Assembly (NCBI GenBank): GCA_001800285.1
Contig: MGVC01000081.1
Span: 52,856-116,855 of the forward strand
Origin: Elusimicrobia bacterium RIFOXYA2_FULL_39_19
GTDB lineage: Bacteria; Elusimicrobiota; Endomicrobiia; CG1-02-37-114; XYA2-FULL-39-19
Direction: 5' to 3'
Length of the DNA: 64,000 bases
Part shown: piece after piece, positions 36,119 to 45,944 of the stretch
Layout: each line of letters begins with the position of its first letter
Numbering within the stretch: the stretch's first letter is position 1
Notes under the pieces: generated by a model
The model's input: the letters and a program-made list of their open reading frames with translations, nothing else
Databases searched by the model: none
What the model was told of the DNA's origin: nothing
Program-made: the position numbers and the translations under genes

Positions 36119-39100
36119 ATGAGAAACAAACTTATCCTGTTTTTATTAACTGTATTTATTCTGTCTTTTATTGCTGTGGTTCCGTCATTTTCAGGTGTTA
36201 CACCACCTGCTGTGCTTACCGGCATGGCAGCTTACCAGGCCGGTTCTTCAGACACTGTTAAGCTTTACTGGTATGCCGGCGCCGATGATAATGAAACCGG
36301 AGACCTGGGGGCAGGAAGCAGTTATTTAATTCAGTATACCAGTATGCCCGCCAGCGTTGTGTGGTCCACCTCCAATGCGCAGGTGGTTATATCCACACAG
36401 GGCGTAGCGCAGGGGTCTTTGGTATGTGCAGAAGTAACTACACTGGTACCGGGAACGCATTTTTTCCGTATCTGGGCCAAGGATGATGCAAACAATTATT
36501 CCGGAGCCTCTGCCATAATTATGTTTTACAGTTCGCAGTTTTCCTATGAAATTGTTGACGGACAGACTAATGATTCGGGAAATTATGATACCCTGGCAGT
36601 AGACAGGTCGGGTAATCTTTTTGTTGCTTACCGTTATTCTACAGGCAATGATTTGCGCGTTATTAAGCGTACCGGCACCGTTTGGGGGACACCGGTTACA
36701 GCTATAGGCAACAGCGTTTTATATAATTCCATGGCAGTAGATGCAAACAGCGTGGTCCACGTATGCTATAACGATATTTCATCTTCCCGTGAATTGAGAT
36801 ATGCCCGGGTAGAAGGCACTAATTGGGATGTGTCTTTGATAGACCCAAATGTTGACGTTCAGGATATTTCAACCGCAGTAGACGGTGCGGGAAATGTGCA
36901 CGTTTCCTATTATGACCCCACAAACAAAAATCTGAAATATGCAAAATTCAACGGAGTGGTGTGGTCCACCTATACGATAGATTCAACCGGTGATGATATG
37001 GGAAAATACAGCTCCCTTGTAATTGACAGCTCGGGTAATCCGCATATAGCTTATTATGATTATGACACCAGTAAAATAAAATACGCGCAGTACATCAGTT
37101 CTTATTGGGCTCTGTCAACGCTTGATATTTCCGGCTGTTTCCCTTATAACAACATTTCCATGGTGCTTGGCGTAAACGGCTATGCTCACTTATCTTTCAG
37201 AGATAACGGCCTTTATTATGCAAAATATAACGGTACAGCCTGGAATTTTACCGAAGTGGATACCGTAGGCGGTTATGCTTCAACAATTGCTTTAGACGGT
37301 TCCGGCAATCCTCATATAGCCCATACCAATTATTCTGATTTAAGATATGCCAGGTTTAACGGTGTTTCCTGGTCAACGTTTACTGTTGATTCTCAGGATA
37401 CAGTTGGTTCTGCCGCTTCAATAGCTGTTGATGGTGCAGGTAACGTGCATATCTCTTATTATGATACAACCAACGCAGATTTGAAAATTGCCCACTGGAA
37501 TAATACTGGTTTTCAGGGCCCTATGGGTGGAAGCCCTAAGGGAAAAGCACTGGCTCCGGCACCTGTTTGGGGCCTGGCTGTAGGTGTGTCATCAATCACC
37601 TGGACCTGGACAGACAATTCATCTAATGAAACAGGATTTAAATTATACGTATCTTCCGCAAATGGCACCGGGTTTAATTTAATTGCAAACACAAATGTCT
37701 TAACACCCGGCGTAGTTACACGGGATCAGGAAAACCTGACAGCCAATACATCCTACCAGGCCTACGTAGTTGCTATAAATGCCGGAGGTGTTGTCTCTTC
37801 TTCTGCAACTATCTGCTACACCTTAACAGAAAAACCTTTTTCTACCGTCATATCCAGCGTTACACAGGATGTAATCAGCGTTAACTGGAGCCCCAACGGA
37901 AACCCGGAACCGGGCACAACTTATCAGGTTTATATGTCCACTGCCGCTGATTTTACCACGCAGTCTATTACCGTAGTTTCAACTTCAGGAATCAGTGTCC
38001 CGGATCTTCTGCCGGACAGCAGTTATTATTTCAAGGTCAGAGCCGTAAACGGCGGCGGCGTGCCGGGAATGTTTGATGTGACGGTAAATACCAGAACTTT
38101 AATTTCTCCGGATTTTACGCCTCCCGGCATGATAACAGGCCTTGTGGCAAAATGGGCACAGGTACCCGGGAAAATAAAACTTGAATGGGTAACCCCCGGC
38201 GATAACAGTTATACAGGCACGCTTCCTGCGGGTTCATCTTACCGCATTCAATATTCAACTATCAATCCTGCTACGGTTGACTGGTCCACATCTAATGCCA
38301 CCGTAGCTATTTCTACACAAAGCATTTTACCGGGCACATCCGTAACAGCCATTCTTACAGTGCCTGCGGATTTTATTTATTGTTTTCGTGTCTGGGCGTG
38401 TGATGAAGTGGGCACAAATTACTCAGTAATGTCTGCTACAGTGGGTGCCTATGCCAACCCGTTTGATTTTGAAGTAGTAGATGTAAACGGAAGCGGTAAT
38501 CCCAGAATAGCTGTGGATAAAGACAATAATCTGCACGTAGCTTTTAACCGAGGGACAGGTTTATCCTATATAAAACGCACCGGCAGTTCATGGGGCAGCC
38601 CGGTCCTGCTGGATAATATAGCCGGTTACAATCTGTCTATCGCTGTTGACGGCAACGGCAATCCGCACGTTAGTTATTCTGATAACGATAATTATGACTT
38701 GAAATATGCCGGGTTTAACGGAGTTGCCTGGTCTACTGCAACCATTGATTCACAGGATAGTGTGGGAAATTATAATTCCATTGCTATTGACGGCGCAAAC
38801 AGGATTTATATAAGTTACTACTATTGGGTTAATTCTTCGCTGGAAGGTTTGAAACTTGCTTTTTATAACGGAGTTTCCTGGACTACATCAATTGTAGATA
38901 CCGGTTATTCAAACAGCGGGCTTGGCACATATACTTCTCTTGCCTTAGACGGAGCAGGCAATCCAAGTATAGTTTATTCTCCTACCAGGTATGCAAAATG
39001 GACAGGAAGTTCCTGGAATATAGATTCAGGTGCATCTGTAGGTGTAGAAAAAAACCTTACTCTGGATGCAAACGGAAACCCGTATGTGGCATACAATACC

Positions 39101-42100
39101 GGCGGTGGTATTGGCTGGCTTTATTGCACTAACAAAACTGACGGCAGCTGGAATGGCGGTTACATTGACCCTCCAACCGGTTCAAGCGGTGAAGACTTGG
39201 GCAGGAAGCCTTCCATTATGCTTGATGGCAACGGCAACCCGCAGATTTCCTATATAAATGGTTCCGGCAATAAAATGAAGTACACAAGATATACAGGTTC
39301 CAGCTGGTTTTCTAATGATATAAGCCTCCCGGCAGATTCCGTAACTGATGATGCATTGGCTGTTGACGGCAACGGCGACGTGCATATAGCCTATATTCAC
39401 AGCACCGTGCCAAACCTGAAAGCGGGCCATTGGACCGGCACGGGTTTTTCTGCTGCGATGGGAGGCAATGCCAGAAGCAGAGCCCAGGCGCCCAGCGCGT
39501 TTTCAGCTACAGCGGTTTATGTAACTTCCGCATCGTGGCGCTGGATAGATAATGCATCAAACGAAATTGGTTTTAGAATTTATACATCAACAGCTGGCGG
39601 AAATTTTGTTATGGCGGGTTCCACCTCTGTTATTACTGCAATAGGAGGCACAGGCAGCGCAGGCAGTTATGTGCATACCGGCTTAATGCCGAACACCTCA
39701 TACCAGAGTTATGTTACCGCGGTAAATAACGGCGGCGTAGTACCGTCATCATCCTGCGTAATCTGGACTCTGGCACAAGTGCCTAATGGTTCTTATGCCA
39801 GCCTGGTAACTTCATACAGTGTAACTCTTATATGGCCCAACAATTCAAACCCGGATTATACCCGTTACGGTATACTGCGTTCAACGGATAATTTTTCTAC
39901 TGTAATAACGGTAGTTAAAAATGCGGGCTCAAATTATACCAGCACAAATTATACGGACACTACCGTAGAGCCTTTTGTTCCTTATTATTATCAGGTATGC
40001 GCATTTAATCAGGGAAGCGTTGCCTCAGCTTATGATACGATAATTTCCACCATGCTTAATATGCCAAAACCCGCGCCGGAAAATCTGTACGGCCTGGCTC
40101 TGTCCACCTTTTCAATAAAATGGGAGTGGGATCTTACACCTAATGCCACTTATTACCAGCTGTTTAATACGGGTAATAACGCCCTGTTAATAAACCTTGA
40201 AGGCAACGGCACCACCACTTGGATAGAGGTGGGCTTATCATCAAATACTCAGTACACCAGATACGCCAAAGCAGGAAACTTAAGCGGTATTTCAGGCAAT
40301 TCCAGCAACGCTTCGCGCTATACATTGGCTCATCCTCCGGAAGTTTTAACAGCGGTACCCGTAAGTTCATCAACCATAAACCTTGCCTGGGACAATACAA
40401 ACGGCGCATCAAAATATGCCGTAAGATTTACCACAGCAGGTTTTTCAGCGGGCGCAGACCTGTGGTACGCTGCTTCAACTATTACAGCGCCCACCGTAAA
40501 TTACCAACACACTGCTTTAAACGCAGGTGTAACTTATTACTACAAAATATTTGCCGTAAATGCAGAAAACATAGTAAACACACAGTTTGCCGTTCCTATT
40601 GCTTCTACCAGAACCATTCCTGCTCCGGTAACTTACTTTGACCGGTTAGTCTTAAGCACCGGCACCATTACGTGGGGCTGGAACGATATTGCCGGTGAAG
40701 ACGGTTATATACTTTACCGCAGTACGGATAATTCATTATTAGCTACGCTTAATCCCGGGGTGACTTACTACACAGAAAACGGTCTTACTGTAAACGCACA
40801 ATTCGGAAGATATGTAAAAGCTTTTAATACTTCCGGTTTCAGCGCGCAGTCAGCGGGCGCTACTTATTACACTCTTGCCAATGCGCCTTTAGCGTTAAAT
40901 GTGGTTGCCACATCCACAAGAACCATAACTATTCAATGGTCAGCCAATTCAAACCCGGGTTATACCCGTTACGGAATTCTGCGGTCTGACAACAATTTTG
41001 CCAGTACCACCACCGTAAAAGCTTTTTCAGATAATTACACCAACGTGTCTTCTACCGATACCCAGCTGATACCGGCAACAACGTATTACTACAAAGTCCT
41101 GGCAATTAATGAAAATGGTATAGAAACGGTAATGCTTGCGGTAACTACCAAAACAGTAGATGCGCCGCCTCTTCCTCCGGAAAACCTATTTGCCGCGGCT
41201 CTATCTACGGTATCAATAAAGTGGGAATGGGACATTACACCCAACGCAACTTACTACATGGTATTTAATGCAGGCGATAACGGTTTCCTGACAAGCTTAA
41301 ACGGCAACGGCACTACCACGTGGATGGAAATAAACCTTTCATCAAACACGCAATATACCAGATACGTAAAAGCGGGCAACTCAACGGGTATTTCAGGCAA
41401 TTCAAGCAACGCCGCTCGTTACACTTTGGCCTATCCACCGGCAACTCTATCGGCGGCTATGTTAAGCTCATCAACAATTAACATTTCGTGGGACAGAACC
41501 GGCGGGGCAACAAAATATAAACTGGCTTATACAACAGCAGGATTCCTGGCACCAACAGATCTTTGGTATGATGCCTCTACAATTATTGCGCCAACGCTGA
41601 ATTATCAGCATACTGACTTAATTGCCGGTCTGACGTATTACTATTATCTGTCGCCGGTAAATGCTGAAGATGCAAACAATTTTGGTTTTAACTTCCCTAC
41701 AGCATTAGCCAGGACTATACCGTCACCGGTAACTTATTTTGACAAGTTAACGTTAAGCACCAGTACTATTCTTTGGGGCTGGAACGATATTGCCGGCGAA
41801 GACGGGTACATGCTATACAATTGCGCAAACAATTCACTTGTGGCAACTCTTGCCGCCGGTGTAACCTATTATCCTGAAAGTAATTTAACGGCTAACACGC
41901 AGTACGGCAGATATGTAAAAGCGTTTAATTCCGCGGGGTTCACTGCACAGTCGCTTGGTGCAACTTACTATACGGTTGATAATATTCCGGACGCGCCGTC
42001 AGGCCTAAATGTAATTGGCAAAACCACATCAACTATTACTTGGGGCTGGACAGACAATGCATCAAATGAAACTGGTTACGCATTTTATCTCATAGGAGCC

Positions 42101-43588
42101 AGTAGCAGAAGTTTAAGCGTGAGCGTAGTGCAGGAAACTTCAGGAAACTTACTGCCTAACACATCTTACAGCGCTTATGTTGCCGTATTTAATACTGCAG
42201 GCACGGCCCAGTGCGCACCTTTAACTGCATGGACCTATGCGCAAGCGCCGATAGCTCCGCTTATAACAGCTGTTACCACAAACACGGTATCTGTAGCGTG
42301 GCAGGCAGACATTAACCCTGCAAATACTACATATCAGTGCGAAATTTCTACCACGGGTTCCTTTACTTCCATTTCAAGTATAACCACAACAGGTTTACTG
42401 GCAAATTTCACCAGCCTTGCTTTGGATTCAACCTACTATTTCAGAATAAAAGCGTTTAATATGGATGGTGCAGGCACTGCTTACAGTGCGGAAGTCTCAA
42501 CCAAAACAGACAGGATAGTTGATTTAACCGCTCCGGACAGAATAACAAACCTTACCGCTTACGATGTGTTATCTGACACAGGCGGTGTGATTTATGTGCA
42601 GTGGGATTACACAGCCCCTGCAGATATTGACGGCTATACAATTTGCTGGGCTTACACAGAAATTACCAGCACGGCAGGAGCACTGGGAAGCAAATATGTT
42701 TCTGCTCCGGCTTCCTGGACCTATGTAACAAACCTGATAGTAGATACAGAAAAATATTATTTTGCCGTAACCGCTAAAGATACAAACGGAAACATGTACA
42801 CTACAGTACTGGTTTCTACCGGCCCGGTAACTGCATCTAATAACACAGTAGGCGCAAACAATGACTGGGAAATAAACTACGAAAACAATACAGATGTAAA
42901 AGTAGTTATTGAACCCAATACCAATTCCGGCAGAATAATAAATATTTCAGCACCTTCAGTAGTAGTGATTCCGAAAATTACCATAGCTGATGAAGCGGTA
43001 AAAAATGATGAAGGATTAGACTCAGATATAGCAGACCTGCTTAAAGACACTGTTATTGAGTTTAATACCAACACGCCGCTTACAAGTGCAGTGACCATAG
43101 TATTATCTTACAAAGCCCATACCCTGGATTCTAAAGTAGAAAATAATTTGAGGGTATTCAGGCTTGATGAAGCAAATCAGAAATGGGTAATGGTAGCCGG
43201 CACGCACATAATAGACAAACTTACCAAAACCGTAAAAGTGCCCGTATACTCTTTCAGTGTTTACCGCATAATGGCGCTGGCAATGCCGTCAAATGATTTA
43301 AACAACCTGAAAGTATATCCAAACCCTTATAAAGAAGGTTCAGCTACCTACGGCTCGGTGCTGGGGATAACCTTTGAAAACATTACGGAAGAAGCGCAGA
43401 TAAATATTTACAATATTTCCGGTGAACTGGTATTTAAAGATACAAAAAACAGCACGGATAATTTTTACAGGTGGAACCTGATGAGTACCGGCAATGAAAA
43501 AGTATCTGCCGGCGTATACGTATATATAGTGCTGGGTAATGCGGATAAATCCGTAAAACGCACCGGCAAATTTGCTGTGGTGAAATAA
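36119..43588 (+). CDS. Giant secreted fibronectin type III / propeller-repeat protein with C-terminal sorting-type domain
   Basis: A 2489-residue protein with a GGAGG site and a signal peptide (cleavage near SFSG). Two blocks of ~45-residue repeats with the theme AVDGAGNVHVSYYD (about residues 140-470 and 775-1110) look like beta-propeller repeats. Around and between them are many fibronectin type III domains (W-x-N...Y-x-A-V/FN), about a dozen in all. A beta domain (~2200-2390) follows, and the last ~90 residues read VYPNPYKEG...INIYNISGELV...VSAGVYVYIV...KRTGKFAVVK, matching the type A C-terminal sorting/FlgD-like domain of T9SS substrates. It is probably a cell-surface adhesin or a sugar-binding or structural protein. 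A block of three FN3 domains is duplicated internally (see repeats). Confidence 0.85.
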   Translation: MRNKLILFLLTVFILSFIAVVPSFSGVTPPAVLTGMAAYQAGSSDTVKLYWYAGADDNETGDLGAGSSYLIQYTSMPASVVWSTSNAQVVISTQGVAQGSLVCAEVTTLVPGTHFFRIWAKDDANNYSGASAIIMFYSSQFSYEIVDGQTNDSGNYDTLAVDRSGNLFVAYRYSTGNDLRVIKRTGTVWGTPVTAIGNSVLYNSMAVDANSVVHVCYNDISSSRELRYARVEGTNWDVSLIDPNVDVQDISTAVDGAGNVHVSYYDPTNKNLKYAKFNGVVWSTYTIDSTGDDMGKYSSLVIDSSGNPHIAYYDYDTSKIKYAQYISSYWALSTLDISGCFPYNNISMVLGVNGYAHLSFRDNGLYYAKYNGTAWNFTEVDTVGGYASTIALDGSGNPHIAHTNYSDLRYARFNGVSWSTFTVDSQDTVGSAASIAVDGAGNVHISYYDTTNADLKIAHWNNTGFQGPMGGSPKGKALAPAPVWGLAVGVSSITWTWTDNSSNETGFKLYVSSANGTGFNLIANTNVLTPGVVTRDQENLTANTSYQAYVVAINAGGVVSSSATICYTLTEKPFSTVISSVTQDVISVNWSPNGNPEPGTTYQVYMSTAADFTTQSITVVSTSGISVPDLLPDSSYYFKVRAVNGGGVPGMFDVTVNTRTLISPDFTPPGMITGLVAKWAQVPGKIKLEWVTPGDNSYTGTLPAGSSYRIQYSTINPATVDWSTSNATVAISTQSILPGTSVTAILTVPADFIYCFRVWACDEVGTNYSVMSATVGAYANPFDFEVVDVNGSGNPRIAVDKDNNLHVAFNRGTGLSYIKRTGSSWGSPVLLDNIAGYNLSIAVDGNGNPHVSYSDNDNYDLKYAGFNGVAWSTATIDSQDSVGNYNSIAIDGANRIYISYYYWVNSSLEGLKLAFYNGVSWTTSIVDTGYSNSGLGTYTSLALDGAGNPSIVYSPTRYAKWTGSSWNIDSGASVGVEKNLTLDANGNPYVAYNTGGGIGWLYCTNKTDGSWNGGYIDPPTGSSGEDLGRKPSIMLDGNGNPQISYINGSGNKMKYTRYTGSSWFSNDISLPADSVTDDALAVDGNGDVHIAYIHSTVPNLKAGHWTGTGFSAAMGGNARSRAQAPSAFSATAVYVTSASWRWIDNASNEIGFRIYTSTAGGNFVMAGSTSVITAIGGTGSAGSYVHTGLMPNTSYQSYVTAVNNGGVVPSSSCVIWTLAQVPNGSYASLVTSYSVTLIWPNNSNPDYTRYGILRSTDNFSTVITVVKNAGSNYTSTNYTDTTVEPFVPYYYQVCAFNQGSVASAYDTIISTMLNMPKPAPENLYGLALSTFSIKWEWDLTPNATYYQLFNTGNNALLINLEGNGTTTWIEVGLSSNTQYTRYAKAGNLSGISGNSSNASRYTLAHPPEVLTAVPVSSSTINLAWDNTNGASKYAVRFTTAGFSAGADLWYAASTITAPTVNYQHTALNAGVTYYYKIFAVNAENIVNTQFAVPIASTRTIPAPVTYFDRLVLSTGTITWGWNDIAGEDGYILYRSTDNSLLATLNPGVTYYTENGLTVNAQFGRYVKAFNTSGFSAQSAGATYYTLANAPLALNVVATSTRTITIQWSANSNPGYTRYGILRSDNNFASTTTVKAFSDNYTNVSSTDTQLIPATTYYYKVLAINENGIETVMLAVTTKTVDAPPLPPENLFAAALSTVSIKWEWDITPNATYYMVFNAGDNGFLTSLNGNGTTTWMEINLSSNTQYTRYVKAGNSTGISGNSSNAARYTLAYPPATLSAAMLSSSTINISWDRTGGATKYKLAYTTAGFLAPTDLWYDASTIIAPTLNYQHTDLIAGLTYYYYLSPVNAEDANNFGFNFPTALARTIPSPVTYFDKLTLSTSTILWGWNDIAGEDGYMLYNCANNSLVATLAAGVTYYPESNLTANTQYGRYVKAFNSAGFTAQSLGATYYTVDNIPDAPSGLNVIGKTTSTITWGWTDNASNETGYAFYLIGASSRSLSVSVVQETSGNLLPNTSYSAYVAVFNTAGTAQCAPLTAWTYAQAPIAPLITAVTTNTVSVAWQADINPANTTYQCEISTTGSFTSISSITTTGLLANFTSLALDSTYYFRIKAFNMDGAGTAYSAEVSTKTDRIVDLTAPDRITNLTAYDVLSDTGGVIYVQWDYTAPADIDGYTICWAYTEITSTAGALGSKYVSAPASWTYVTNLIVDTEKYYFAVTAKDTNGNMYTTVLVSTGPVTASNNTVGANNDWEINYENNTDVKVVIEPNTNSGRIINISAPSVVVIPKITIADEAVKNDEGLDSDIADLLKDTVIEFNTNTPLTSAVTIVLSYKAHTLDSKVENNLRVFRLDEANQKWVMVAGTHIIDKLTKTVKVPVYSFSVYRIMALAMPSNDLNNLKVYPNPYKEGSATYGSVLGITFENITEEAQINIYNISGELVFKDTKNSTDNFYRWNLMSTGNEKVSAGVYVYIVLGNADKSVKRTGKFAVVK
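40079..40890 (+). repeat. Internal duplication, copy 1 (three-FN3 block in the giant protein)
   Basis: The encoded segment (ENLYGLALSTFSIKWEWD ... FNTSGFSAQSAGATYYTL) matches the segment from about 41180 closely over ~270 residues, including TTTW(I/M)E, SSNTQYTRY and WGWNDIAGEDGY. It is a segmental duplication within the coding frame. Edges are approximate. Confidence 0.8.
41180..41985 (+). repeat. Internal duplication, copy 2 (three-FN3 block in the giant protein)
   Basis: The second copy (ENLFAAALSTVSIKWEWD ... FNSAGFTAQSLGATYYTV) is in frame and about 1.1 kb downstream of copy 1, with one extra FN3 domain between them. Divergence at many positions shows the duplication is not recent. Edges are approximate. 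Confidence 0.8.
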
Positions 43589-43626
43589 ATCAGGAACACT
43601 GCCAATATTTTTAATAAGAGGAATTT

Positions 43627-44730
43627 ATGAAAGAATATTTACAAAAAAAGTTGTGCGATATGATTTCTATCAGCAGTTTCAGCGGGTATGAAGAAAAAAT
43701 AGCTTCATACATTTATAATGAACTGAAAAAAAATAATGTCAAAGTAAAAAAAGACACTACAGGGAATGTGCTGGCTTTTGTAGGCAAAGGTAAGAAGCGG
43801 TTGATAATAAACGGCCACATGGATACGGTAGATATTGTTGACGGCTGGAAAACAAATCCGCTGAAACCAAAAATAACGGGCGGGAGAATTTACGGTTTAG
43901 GCGCCAGTGATATGAAGTCAGGCCTGGCAGTAATGCTTTACCTGGCACAAAATATTAAACCAAACATTGAAGTTATATTTGCTTTTACCGTATGCGAAGA
44001 GGGCTCTACTATACCCGGAAAAATAAATGGAGTAAAAAAACTGATTGAAAAATATAGGGCAGATTACGCCATAACCTGTGAAAGTTCAGTTTTTAAAAAT
44101 AAGCTGTCACTATGCATAGGCTGCCAGGGAAGAGCCGTGGCAGACATAGCGGTTCATGGAAAGGCGGTACATAGTTCAAGATTTGAGATGGGTAAAAATG
44201 CTATTTACGAAGCCGGTAAAATAGTAGAAAAAGTAAATAAGTACGGAAAATCCTTAAAACCGGTAAGAGTGTATAAACAGTGTTTTATAAAGCCGTCCAT
44301 TTCAGTGGTTGCAATTGAAGGTGAAGGCGGAAAGACCCGTAATATTATCCCGGATTTGTGTAAAGTGTATATAGACAGAAGGTTAAGTGTAGGAGAAAAC
44401 TTAAATACATTTAAAAAAGAGGTGGCAGATTTTACGGCAAATATAAATTGCGAAACAAAGTTTGTCCATACCTGTAATGCTGTGGTGACAGATTTTTCAG
44501 GAAAACTGTATAACACCGCAGTAAAAAGTTTCAGGGAAAAATACAATAATGAGAATTTATATTTTTCCCGCGGCAGGCTGGATTTATCTTATTTTGCGCA
44601 AAAAGGAATGGATATTCTTAACATAGGCCCTGGTTTATCAGACCAGGCACACAGCGCAAATGAACATTGCAGAATTTCAGATATGAAAAATTGTGTAGAT
44701 TTGTTAAAAGATATTATTGAATCAATGTAA
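43627..44730 (+). CDS. M20 family metallopeptidase (ArgE/DapE/carboxypeptidase-like)
   Basis: This 367-residue protein has the di-zinc M20 layout. The first ligand motif is NGHMDTVD (near residue 60), the second ligand Asp is in GLGASDMKSG (near 95), and the acidic catalytic pair is in CEEGS (near 126). A dimerisation domain occupies ~170-275, and the last His ligand is near the C-terminus (SDQAHSANEH). It would hydrolyse an N-acyl amino acid or dipeptide; the substrate cannot be fixed. It has no signal peptide and is probably cytoplasmic. It follows the giant protein by 38 bp and precedes the nuclease-fold lipoprotein. Confidence 0.82.
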   Translation: MKEYLQKKLCDMISISSFSGYEEKIASYIYNELKKNNVKVKKDTTGNVLAFVGKGKKRLIINGHMDTVDIVDGWKTNPLKPKITGGRIYGLGASDMKSGLAVMLYLAQNIKPNIEVIFAFTVCEEGSTIPGKINGVKKLIEKYRADYAITCESSVFKNKLSLCIGCQGRAVADIAVHGKAVHSSRFEMGKNAIYEAGKIVEKVNKYGKSLKPVRVYKQCFIKPSISVVAIEGEGGKTRNIIPDLCKVYIDRRLSVGENLNTFKKEVADFTANINCETKFVHTCNAVVTDFSGKLYNTAVKSFREKYNNENLYFSRGRLDLSYFAQKGMDILNIGPGLSDQAHSANEHCRISDMKNCVDLLKDIIESM

Positions 44731-44773
44731 ATCAAATTAGCGTTGCTGATATCACTTAATAAAGGAGATAATT

Positions 44774-45697
44774 ATGTGTTTAAAAAAAGTATTTTTGTTA
44801 GTATTAATAGTATCAAGTCTAAATTTATTAAATGGGTGCGGAATTAAATGTACGTTAAAAAACAATGATTTAAACAATCAAAAACATTTGCGCGTGATTA
44901 ATTACAATGTATTGGAAGGTTTTATTAACGATTTAGACAGAGAGACAAAAGTAGCCCAATGGTTAAATGAAAAAGACCCTGATGTAATAGCTTTTGAAGA
45001 ATTAAATGAATTCACAGAAGATTATTTAAAAGATTTAGCCCAGAGTTGGGGCCACAAATATGTAGTTATGCTAAAAACTGACGGTTATCCAACCGGGCTT
45101 ACATCAAAAAAACCTATTACAGACATTAAAAGAATACTTACCGGCATGCACCACGGACTACTGCAGTGTAAAACCGGCGGCATAAATTATTTTGTAGTGC
45201 ATTTATCACCGTTTGATTATAAGTTAAGGCAAAGCGAGGCTGGTATAATATTAAAGGAAGTAAAAGCTTTGCTTGAAAAAGGGGAGCAGTCAATTGTTCT
45301 TGGCGATTTTAATTCACTTTCAGCTATTGATGCGCAATATTATAAAAAGAATAACACGGTAGAACATTTTAGAACACAAGATGAAAAAAGAAAATTAAAT
45401 AATTTAAATAATGGTGAATTGGATTTTACGGTATTAAAAATGTTTGAAGATGCAGGTTTAACAGATGTGGTGAAGAAATACTATAAAGATAAGCAAACTC
45501 AGGTAAGTTACGGGACCTCTCTGATTTTAAATCTTGACGAACCAGAAGACGTTCAAAGAAGGATACGTATTGATTACATAATGGTTTCCCCGGGATTGGC
45601 GGCAGAATCTCAATTTGCTTACGTAGAAAACGATAATAATATTACCGGTGATTTGTCAGACCATTATCCAGTAATAGCAGATTTCAATCTGCAATAG
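44774..45697 (+). CDS. Endonuclease/exonuclease/phosphatase-family lipoprotein
   Basis: This 307-residue protein has a lipoprotein signal peptide with lipobox LLNGC (Cys near residue 22), so it is membrane-anchored in the envelope. The EEP-fold motifs are INYNVL (near 42), the metal-binding Glu in FEELNE (near 77), HLSP (near 147), GDFNS (near 178) and the C-terminal SDHYPV (near 297). Activity could be a secreted DNase, a phosphodiesterase or a sphingomyelinase-like phosphatase. An AAAGGAG site precedes the start. It is the last gene before the nitrogen island. Confidence 0.8.
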   Translation: MCLKKVFLLVLIVSSLNLLNGCGIKCTLKNNDLNNQKHLRVINYNVLEGFINDLDRETKVAQWLNEKDPDVIAFEELNEFTEDYLKDLAQSWGHKYVVMLKTDGYPTGLTSKKPITDIKRILTGMHHGLLQCKTGGINYFVVHLSPFDYKLRQSEAGIILKEVKALLEKGEQSIVLGDFNSLSAIDAQYYKKNNTVEHFRTQDEKRKLNNLNNGELDFTVLKMFEDAGLTDVVKKYYKDKQTQVSYGTSLILNLDEPEDVQRRIRIDYIMVSPGLAAESQFAYVENDNNITGDLSDHYPVIADFNLQ

Positions 45698-45741
45698 CAT
45701 ATTGAACTCAGTCAATAAAAAAACCATCAATAAAAAAACCC

Positions 45742-45770
45742 TTGACAAAAAAGTAATGTAGATATATAAT
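45742..45770 (+). promoter_or_regulatory. Consensus sigma70-type promoter of gdhA
   Basis: Exact TTGACA (45742-45747) and exact TATAAT (45765-45770) are separated by exactly 17 bp. Transcription would start near 45777, only ~15 nt before the hexaloop hairpin, so the leader is nearly all regulatory structure. Confidence 0.88.
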
Positions 45771-45790
45771 AATAACAAGAAAAAAGATAA

Positions 45791-45846
45791 GGACAAAGAC
45801 GTCCATAAAGTTCCCCGGAAGAGGGATTTTGTGGACGTCTTTTTTA
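45791..45846 (+). promoter_or_regulatory. ANTAR-type hexaloop hairpin overlapping an attenuator terminator in the gdhA leader
   Basis: Hairpin GGAC-[AAAGAC]-GTCC (45791-45804) has a six-nt loop with A1 and G4, the ANTAR-recognised pattern. It shares bases with the 5' arm of an 11-bp terminator AAAGACGTCCA/TGGACGTCTTT (45795-45842) followed by six T. The two structures cannot form together. A first (P1) hexaloop was not found between the promoter and this hairpin. Confidence 0.7.
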
Positions 45847-45890
45847 TTGTATATAGCAAGGAAGCAGAAAATCAGCAACAGCAGTAAATG

Positions 45891-45904
45891 GGCACGTTGG
45901 CGTG
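45891..45904. repeat. 14-nt hairpin repeat GGCACGTTGGCGTG, copy 1
   Basis: A small hairpin (GCAC/GTGT or CACG/CGTG) in the gdhA leader after the terminator. The same 14 nt recur at 48350-48363 after the ANTAR gene. Confidence 0.6.
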
Positions 45905-45944
45905 TCTGCCGTTTAAAAAACATTGAGGTTAGGGGGATTAGGTT

